From positions 1-57,255 of the forward strand of contig PLXE01000075.1 in the NCBI GenBank assembly GCA_003151335.1: a stretch of 57,255 nucleotides of DNA, in the 5' to 3' direction. The notes below the pieces were generated by a model that worked only from the letters and a program-made list of their open reading frames with translations, was not told the origin of the DNA and ran no database searches. The stretch is from Acidobacteriaceae bacterium (GTDB taxonomy: Bacteria > Acidobacteriota > Terriglobia > Terriglobales > Acidobacteriaceae). The position numbers and the translations under genes were made by a program. Shown here one piece after another: positions 52,009 to 57,255 of this stretch (position 1 is the stretch's first letter; the number at the start of each line of letters is the position of its first letter).

Positions 52009-54216
52009 ATGATGCCTCTCCGGGGGTTGGTGATGGGGAAAGTTAAGATCGAACTTGAAAACTGCTACGGAATCAGAAAGTTACAGTACGATTTCAATTT
52101 TTTACAAAAACGCGTCTATGCCATATATGCTCCGAATGGGGCCATGAAAACATCCTTGGCTCAAACATTCAAGGATATGGCCGATGGGGTTGACTCTAGA
52201 GATCGAATATTTCCCTCGCGTGTGAATGTCAGAAAGATTACCGATGAGAATGGCCACGCCTTACCGAAGGAAAGCGTACTCGTTCTTCCTCCTTATGACG
52301 AATTCTTCGGTCACACAGAGAAAACGTCGACCCTCCTAGTGAACAACAAATTGCGAAAGGAGTTTGAGAAGTTAAATGCAGACCTAGAACACTCCAAGGA
52401 AGTGTTTCTTGATGCGATGAAGACCCAGTCCCACTCCAGGAAGAAGGGGCTGGATAAGGAAATCGCCTCGGCCATTATGTACATCGACACTGAGGAAGCC
52501 TTTTATCAGGCACTTGACCGCGTAAAGAACGAAGTGGCAGAGCAAAAGGATGCCCCATTTTCCCAGATCGAGTACGATGCCATCTTTGACGAGAAGGTGT
52601 TGGCTGCCTTGGGAGCGAAGGATGTCGCAACGGCAATTAACGCCTATATCACAAAATATAATGAACTACTAGCCGCCTCCACCTATTTCAAGGGAGGCAT
52701 ATTTGAGTATTACAACGCAAGCCAAATCGCCAAGGCCCTAGCCGACAATGGTTTCTTCGCTGCAAAACACACTATTACGCTTAACGCTAGCAAGAAACTA
52801 GAAATCAGTACCCCAAAGCAGCTAGAAGACGTCGTTGCCAAAGAATTGGACAACATCACAAATGATAAGGATTTCAAGAAAACGTTCGCCGAGCTTAAGA
52901 AACTACTTGAAAGAAATGTAACAGTTCGGGATTTCCATAAATATCTGTGCGACCACGAACTCCTGTTACCGCATTTGGCAAACATCGACTTTTTCAAAGT
53001 CCAAATCTGGAAGTCGTATTTTAAGGCGAATGAAGGTCTTTACAATGATTTACTCGACAAATATAGAAAGGTGAAAGAAAGAAGAAAGGAAATACAGGAT
53101 ACTGCTCTTAAAGAGCACACACTGTGGGAGGCCGCGATAGACCTGTTCAATGATCGCTTCTTTGTACCGTTTACGCTGGAAGCGACAAATAAGGCAGCCG
53201 TCGTCCTGGACAACGATGCCATACTTGATCTTGGTTACACGTTTAAAGATGAGAACGATTCGGCTCCGGTGGTGAAAGACACGTTGATGAAGTCCTTAAG
53301 CCAAGGCGAGAAAAAGGCTCTTTATATCCTGAATATCATCTTCGAGGTTGAGGTCAGGCGGCATGAAAAGACGGAGACCATCTTCATCGTTGATGACATA
53401 GCGGACTCCTTCGATTACCGCAATAAATATGCAATCGTTCAATACCTGAAGGACATCAGCGAAGACCCACTTTTCAAGCAAATTATAATGACCCATAACT
53501 TCGACTTCTTCCGTACTCTAGAGAGTAGGGGGGTTGCTAACTATGGGTGCTGCTTGATGGCGGCAAGAAATGACGACGGTACAATTGCGCTTGAAAAAGC
53601 CGCCGGAATAAGAAATGTATTCCTCAATGATTTGAAGGATAACTTTTTTGTAGACGAGATAAAGAAAGTGGCATGTATTCCATTTATCAGAAACATTCTG
53701 GAACTGACTAAAAATATCCAAGATCCTCAGTATATAAAGCTTACGTCTCTGTTGCATTGGAAATCTGATTCCGCAACGATTACAGAAGATGACCTAGACA
53801 CCATCTATAGGTCAGTGTTTGCTGCCGTTGGGCCTACCTCGTCCAATGGAACGAGACTAATGGTTGATATGATAGACGACCAGGCAAAGGCATGCTTAAC
53901 AGCACCAGCAGGCGTCAACTTCGAGAACAAGATTGTGTTGTCTATTGCCATACGCTTGGCATCTGAGAAATTTATGGTGGGAAAGATAAACGACAACAAC
54001 TTCGTGAATGCCATTACGGCGCATCAGACATCTGTTTTAGTGGACAGGTTCAAACAAGCGTTTCCCGCCGAGACTGCGAGCATCGAACTATTGGAAAGCG
54101 TGGCGCTCATGACCCCAGAAAATATCCATCTCAATTCGTTCATGTACGAACCGATTGTGGATATGTCGGATGAGCATCTGAGAAAGCTATACAAGAACGT
54201 GCTGAATTTGCAATAA
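52009..54216 (+). CDS. AAA/ABC-type ATPase of the PrrC/phage-infection-protein-like group, AT-rich
   Basis: 735 residues with an ABC-class ATPase split by a long coiled-coil insertion. The Walker A region is YAPNGAMKTSLAQTF (residues 40-54), lacking the two usual Gly of GxxxxGK but keeping Lys47-Thr48. The signature is LSQGEKKALYIL (430-441), Walker B TIFIVDDIADSFDYR (Asp462, Asp463) and the H-loop IIMTHNFDFF (His496). The C-terminal 200 residues show no nuclease or toxin motif I can name. Such stand-alone ATPases occur among anti-phage proteins (for example PrrC/RloC-like). The sequence is much AT-richer than its surroundings, so transfer is likely. The ATG at 52009 or 52012 follows GGAGGG. 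The octapeptide-repeat gene follows by 66 bp. Confidence 0.82.
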   Translation: MMPLRGLVMGKVKIELENCYGIRKLQYDFNFLQKRVYAIYAPNGAMKTSLAQTFKDMADGVDSRDRIFPSRVNVRKITDENGHALPKESVLVLPPYDEFFGHTEKTSTLLVNNKLRKEFEKLNADLEHSKEVFLDAMKTQSHSRKKGLDKEIASAIMYIDTEEAFYQALDRVKNEVAEQKDAPFSQIEYDAIFDEKVLAALGAKDVATAINAYITKYNELLAASTYFKGGIFEYYNASQIAKALADNGFFAAKHTITLNASKKLEISTPKQLEDVVAKELDNITNDKDFKKTFAELKKLLERNVTVRDFHKYLCDHELLLPHLANIDFFKVQIWKSYFKANEGLYNDLLDKYRKVKERRKEIQDTALKEHTLWEAAIDLFNDRFFVPFTLEATNKAAVVLDNDAILDLGYTFKDENDSAPVVKDTLMKSLSQGEKKALYILNIIFEVEVRRHEKTETIFIVDDIADSFDYRNKYAIVQYLKDISEDPLFKQIIMTHNFDFFRTLESRGVANYGCCLMAARNDDGTIALEKAAGIRNVFLNDLKDNFFVDEIKKVACIPFIRNILELTKNIQDPQYIKLTSLLHWKSDSATITEDDLDTIYRSVFAAVGPTSSNGTRLMVDMIDDQAKACLTAPAGVNFENKIVLSIAIRLASEKFMVGKINDNNFVNAITAHQTSVLVDRFKQAFPAETASIELLESVALMTPENIHLNSFMYEPIVDMSDEHLRKLYKNVLNLQ

Positions 54217-54282
54217 AATGGTGACCAATGAAACATTCCGCCGAGTGCCAGAAATTCAGAAAGCCCGGTGCTCCAGGCAATT

Positions 54283-54714
54283 ATGAGAGACACCAAAACT
54301 GAACCTGGATGGCCTCGGGATAGCTACACTGGACCGTGTGGCGGTTTGTATACGGGTCCGGGCGGGGGACTTTACACTGGCCCAGGGGGCGGGGCATACA
54401 CCGGTCCTGGTGGTGGTCTCTACACCGGCCCCGGTGGGGGATGGTATACCGGTCCGGGTGGAGGATTATATACAGGTCCTGGCGGTGGACTTTACACCGG
54501 CCCCGGTGGGGGATTGTATACCGGTCCGGGTGGAGCTCTCTACACGGGACCTAGTGGTGGCCTCTATTCAGGACCAGGTGGCGGCTTATACACGGGACGT
54601 TCGCAAAATCCTTATCGCAATAATTGGCCGCCCAGGGCGGTGTTTCTTCAGTGCCTGCTAGAACGCGAACTTGAAAGGCAGTATCAGATTCTGAAAGAGG
54701 CTTGGAGAATGTGA
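54283..54714 (+). CDS. YTGPGGGL octapeptide-repeat protein with conserved-looking C-terminus
   Basis: 143 residues. After a short polar start (MRDTKTEPGWPRDS), eleven octapeptides of the form YTGPGGGL follow (variants C, A, W, S at single positions), then a degenerate twelfth (YTGRSQNP). A non-repeat tail follows: YRNNWPPRAVFLQCLLEREL plus ERQYQILKEAWRM, which is helical and amphipathic. The repeat should form a regular beta or polyproline-like rod, with Tyr every eight residues. I have an impression that small proteins with such repeats and a YRxNWPP tail recur in other bacteria, but cannot check it. The start is ATG 54283 (AGG five bases upstream); a GTG at 54268 is possible. It is probably co-transcribed with the ATPase. 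Confidence 0.78.
   Translation: MRDTKTEPGWPRDSYTGPCGGLYTGPGGGLYTGPGGGAYTGPGGGLYTGPGGGWYTGPGGGLYTGPGGGLYTGPGGGLYTGPGGALYTGPSGGLYSGPGGGLYTGRSQNPYRNNWPPRAVFLQCLLERELERQYQILKEAWRM
54325..54612 (+). repeat. 24-bp tandem repeat encoding YTGPGGGL
   Basis: Twelve in-frame 24-bp units begin at 54325. Codons vary at third positions (TACACTGGCCC, TATACCGGTCC, TACACCGGCCC), so the peptide is conserved while the DNA has drifted, which points to selection on the protein. Confidence 0.9.
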
Positions 54715-54802
54715 TTCTCCCTTTTCGGCACGAACCCTTGGATCACTGGGCGGGTGCCCACCCTAACACCTGACATTCCCAAACCTCGGGTGCCCTAAAA
54801 AC

Positions 54803-54893
54803 AGTTGTCAGTAGCCAGTAGCCAGTTGTCAGTAAAGGCAACCGCAGATCCTTCGACTCGGTCGCCGCGGCGACCTCGCTGGGGATACAAACA
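54803..54893. repeat. CAGTAGC/CAGTTGT heptamers plus REP arm
   Basis: Five heptamer units (CAGTTGT, CAGTAGC twice, CAGTTGT, CAGTAAA) at 54803-54837 are followed by a REP arm (GCAGATCCTTCGACTCGGTC, 54844 onward, GCCGCGGCGAC core). No gene is seen between 54715 and 55175. Confidence 0.7.
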
Positions 54894-55175
54894 GCAATGG
54901 GTGACATTTTGCGTCGGCGACCCGGAAGAGGGTAAGGGCTGGCCAGGCTGCGCGCAGAAGCGGTCATGAGGCGGGTCATCGCTTTCAGGAAGGGGGCTGG
55001 CACCTTGCCAAATTTCTCGTCAGAGCGTCGCTCCTGCAAAGCGCAAACACGATTTCAACGTGTTCTTCCTTCGTGAGTCAGTCAAGTGTTCCGGGATGAG
55101 TTGGTTCAACCCCAAGCGTTCATCTGACTCTCGCACACTGGTGCGCCGCAGGTGGCGAGAACAGAGAGCGAAAAA

Positions 55176-55436
55176 CTAGATGGTCGCGTCGTCCTTTCCG
55201 CGGAAGACAATCACCGCCACCGCGATAACAACGACCATGAGGATGATCCCTACTCCCTGTACTCCTAATGATGAGAGGACGGATGAAACGAACTTCGAGC
55301 CAGGGAAATGGAGAACGCCCACGGTATTTTGGACCATCTCGGCCCCACTGTCATAGCCGAGGAGCGTCACTAAGCCCGCCGCTAACACCACCAAGGTAAT
55401 CAGAATCTTTCGTTTCACAATGAAAGTGTAATCCAA
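55176..55436 (-). CDS. Small two-helix membrane protein
   Basis: 86 residues with two membrane helices: ILITLVVLAAGLVTLLGY (about residues 11-28) and GVGIILMVVVIAVAVIVF (about 61-78), joined by a loop of about 30 residues. The end GKDDATI is charged. The start is TTG at 55436 (AGG five bases upstream) or GTG at 55418. No family is recognised. It lies alone in a repeat-rich segment, so it may be a small stand-alone gene or a chance frame; the membrane pattern favours a gene. Confidence 0.55.
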   Translation of the reverse strand: MDYTFIVKRKILITLVVLAAGLVTLLGYDSGAEMVQNTVGVLHFPGSKFVSSVLSSLGVQGVGIILMVVVIAVAVIVFRGKDDATI

Positions 55437-55502
55437 GTAAGCCTGTTGGTGCTACCCGCATCTTGGCAAGGTTACACTAAGGTGGTGGAGAATTGGGGCA
55501 GA

Positions 55503-55775
55503 CGTCAGTAGTCAGTAGTCAGTAGCCAGTAGGCAGTAGTCAGTTATCAGTGAAAAGCAGGTCCCTCGACTGCGCTCGCTGCGCTCACTCCGCTCGGGAT
55601 GACAAGAACAGTTGTCAGTTGCCAGTTGCTGGTTGTCAGGGAGGGCAACCGCAGATCCTTCGACTGCGGCGGCGCAACATCGGCGCCGCCTCCGCTCAGG
55701 ATGACAAACAGCAGTTGTCAGTAGTCAGTCAAAAAGCAGGTCCCTCGCCGGCTAAAGCCGGCTCGTGATGACAAG
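55503..55775. repeat. Cluster of heptamer repeats and REP arms
   Basis: Heptamers of CAGTAGT/CAGTTGC type at 55505-55552, 55609-55637 and 55711-55730 alternate with REP arms at 55558-55604, 55652-55704 and 55736-55773 (TCCTTCGACTGCG, core hairpins such as CCGGCTAAAGCCGG, then GGATGACA). No gene is visible from 55437 to 55980. Confidence 0.75.
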
Positions 55776-55980
55776 AACAAGGAGATCAGCGGCGCACCTA
55801 AAGGTGCGCCCCCTCAAGGCAGCGGCTCAACCCTACTCTTTCAGCAGGCTGTAAAGTCCTGGCAGCGTGCGGCGCAGCATGACGCTCAGCAGCGCATTTG
55901 CTAAACTGAAAGCGCTGCCCCTGTCTTGTCGCCCGTCGAAGACCGAGGCAGCGGACCTACAATTCGGTTGCCGTTGATGC

Positions 55981-56070
55981 GGAGAGGTGCGTGAGTGGTT
56001 GAAACGAGCCGCCTCGAAAGCGGCCATACCTTGACGGGTATCGGGGGTTCGAATCCCTCCCTCTCCGCCA
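55981..56070 (+). tRNA. tRNA-Ser (anticodon CGA)
   Basis: A 90-nt cloverleaf with acceptor stem GGAGAGG (55981-55987) and CCTCTCC (56060-56066), then encoded GCCA. The anticodon stem GCCGC/GCGGC encloses loop CTCGAAA with anticodon CGA. A long variable arm (TACC-TTGAC-GGGTA region) and the T arm GGGTTCGAATCCC are as expected for serine tRNA. Confidence 0.93.
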
Positions 56071-56082
56071 TGATTTCAGCAG
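56047..56082 (+). repeat. tRNA 3'-end direct repeat, copy 1
   Basis: The 36 bp from GTTCGAATCCCTCCC through CCGCCATGATTTCAGCAG, comprising the T arm, acceptor 3' strand and 12 bp beyond, recur at 56160-56195 with one mismatch. Confidence 0.85.
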
Positions 56083-56159
56083 AGTTTTTACAGCTAGAGA
56101 GGTCCCTCGCTGCGCTCGGGATTTCGCCTGCGGGCTCAGACGCCCGCAAAACAGCTCAA

Positions 56160-56195
56160 GTTCGAATCCCTCCCGCTCCGCCATGATTTCAGCAG
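56160..56195 (+). repeat. tRNA 3'-end direct repeat, copy 2 (possible att-like site)
   Basis: This copy differs from the tRNA only by T to G in the acceptor strand. The 77 bp between the copies hold a REP arm (GAGGTCCCTCGCTGCGCTCG) and a GCGGGC/GCCCGC stem. The pattern resembles attachment sites left by tRNA-targeting integrases. Confidence 0.7.
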
Positions 56196-56346
56196 CCGCG
56201 AACCACGCTTGTCGAGTTCACCGGTTGAGTGAGGTAGCGACTCCGCTTCTGGCCGTCTCGGTCAGTTCCGATTCTCCGCGAAGCGGATCGCTTTAGGTTG
56301 CGCAGGGCACTTGTTTAGGACACTGTCGTCTCGGTTTGTAGACCGC

Positions 56347-57255
56347 CTAAGGCGAGATGCTAACTGCAACCCCCGGGCTGTCAGGATACATGCGGTTGTA
56401 CAGGTAATACCCGTCATCAGAGTATGCGACGTAAACATCATCGGTTTGGTACCAGGTGTCTCCCCAGTTTTCCGGATACGGATCAATCATACTGAACCAA
56501 TGGCCTCCGTACTGGAAGCGCGGATACCCGCCCTCCACACTGAAGGGGAGGCTGGAGACGCGGAAATAGTGATCCGGACCATAGTAGCTGCCGTAAGAAT
56601 CGTCAGGAACGCGATAGCCGTTGTAGCCGCCGCGCTGCTGCCAATTGCGGTGCTCAGATTGCCAGTTCTGAGCGCGATACCGCTGCCAGTCACCTTGCTG
56701 TTGCGGAATGGGCCCTAGCTGTGCCTGCTCATTGTTCTGGCTTTCAAACGGGATGCTAATTGCAATCCCCGGCCGGTTAGCATACCGGCGGTTGTACAGG
56801 TAATACCCATCACCGGAGTATGCGACGTAGACATCGTCGGTCTGGTACCAGTTCCTACCCCAGTATTCCGGATACGGATCAATCATACTGAACCAATAGC
56901 CACCGTACTGGAAGCGCGGATACCCGCCCACCACCATGAAGGGTTCGTTGTAGACGCGGAACGAATGACCCTGGCCATAGTAGCTGCCGTAATAGTTGTC
57001 AGGAATGCGGTAGCCGTTGTAGCCGCCGCGCTGCTGCCAATTGCGGTGTTCAGACTGCCAGTTCTGAGCGCGATGCTGCTGCCAGGTTGTCTGCTGTTGC
57101 TGCTGATAGGCATGCTGCTGTTGCTGCGTGGGCCGTAGCTGAGCAGGTCTAATGGCCTGCTGCTGAGCAGCCTGCTGCCGGCTCTGCCTCTGCTGCTGCT
57201 GCTGCGCCTGCTGCTTGTTCTGGCTCTGCTGCTGCTGGGCATGCTGTTGTTGCTG
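56347..57255 (-). CDS. Gln-rich protein with duplicated Tyr/Trp-rich domain (5' end outside window)
   Basis: The frame is open from the window edge to a stop at 56347 (302 codons), so the N-terminus is missing. The first 58 codons are almost pure Gln with Ala, His and Arg. Two copies of a domain of about 105-120 residues follow; each has RAQNWQSEHRNWQQRGGYNGYR, split as RAQNWQSEHRNWQQ and RGGYNGYR, then GGYPRFQYGG, WFSMIDPYPE and WYQTDDVYVAYS. I take it to be an exported surface protein of acidobacterial type, but no signal peptide can be seen in the window. The function is not known. Confidence 0.75.
   Translation of the reverse strand, partial: QQQQHAQQQQSQNKQQAQQQQQRQSRQQAAQQQAIRPAQLRPTQQQQHAYQQQQQTTWQQHRAQNWQSEHRNWQQRGGYNGYRIPDNYYGSYYGQGHSFRVYNEPFMVVGGYPRFQYGGYWFSMIDPYPEYWGRNWYQTDDVYVAYSGDGYYLYNRRYANRPGIAISIPFESQNNEQAQLGPIPQQQGDWQRYRAQNWQSEHRNWQQRGGYNGYRVPDDSYGSYYGPDHYFRVSSLPFSVEGGYPRFQYGGHWFSMIDPYPENWGDTWYQTDDVYVAYSDDGYYLYNRMYPDSPGVAVSISP

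Noticed and set aside
52009-54216. Calling the ATPase a confirmed anti-phage protein
   Set aside because: The ATPase motifs are clear, but no nuclease or toxin domain and no known defence partner is visible, so only similarity to that group is stated.

Overview
The window looks like a chromosomal piece of an Acidobacteriota genome (Terriglobia/Koribacter-like). The evidence is indirect: high GC, two tandem secreted M13 metallopeptidases, a PEP-CTERM protein, a hopanoid radical-SAM enzyme (HpnH), a FecR/DUF6600-type Gly/Trp-rich protein, many palindromic REP-type repeats and intergenic 7-bp tandem repeats. There is no rRNA gene, so the taxonomic call is an inference.

Layout. 1-5 kb: 3' part of a FecR/DUF6600 surface protein, a membrane-anchored coiled-coil protein, glycine oxidase ThiO and an IS110 relic framed by a 13-bp inverted repeat. 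5.4-17.7 kb: an envelope carbohydrate region with a large membrane protein, a family-2 glycosyltransferase, UDP-glucose dehydrogenase and, on the minus strand, pgl-pgm followed by a four-gene set (acyl-AMP ligase, acyl carrier protein, SGNH protein, MBOAT acyltransferase). The four parts match the Dlt D-alanylation system in kind (A, C, D, B), but the ligase looks like a fatty-acyl type. 17.8-34.2 kb: glnA, a LysR regulator, pyruvoyl arginine decarboxylase, an M28 peptidase, a PEP-CTERM protein, two M13 peptidases, an MCE/MlaD protein, an acyl-CoA synthetase fused to a GNAT domain, and purM. 34.2-44.7 kb: two hypothetical exported or anchored proteins, a giant membrane patatin, an AHSA1/ArsR pair, a peroxiredoxin, TetR regulators, a DsbA-like protein and a PsiE-like protein.

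44.7-56.2 kb is an accessory, rearranged region. It holds relics of two REP-associated (RAYT) transposases, a hydantoinase B gene, a thiO 3' end and a TetR 3' end. It also carries a membrane STAND NTPase, hpnH with a duplicated leader, a long AT-rich AAA/ABC-type ATPase with a degenerate Walker A motif, and directly behind it a gene of eleven perfect or near-perfect YTGPGGGL octapeptides with a conserved-looking C-terminal tail. A tRNA-Ser(CGA) follows, with its 3' end repeated 113 bp downstream. The right edge enters a Gln-rich protein with a duplicated Tyr/Trp-rich domain.

The best candidates for undescribed biology are the ATPase plus octapeptide-repeat pair (52.0-54.7 kb), the Dlt-like acyl-transfer cassette (10.4-15.1 kb), and the STAND NTPase with a C-terminal extracytoplasmic-type domain (45.5-47.6 kb). 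Starts were moved from the longest possible ORF where a ribosome-binding site or signal peptide supports an internal start; these cases are noted.
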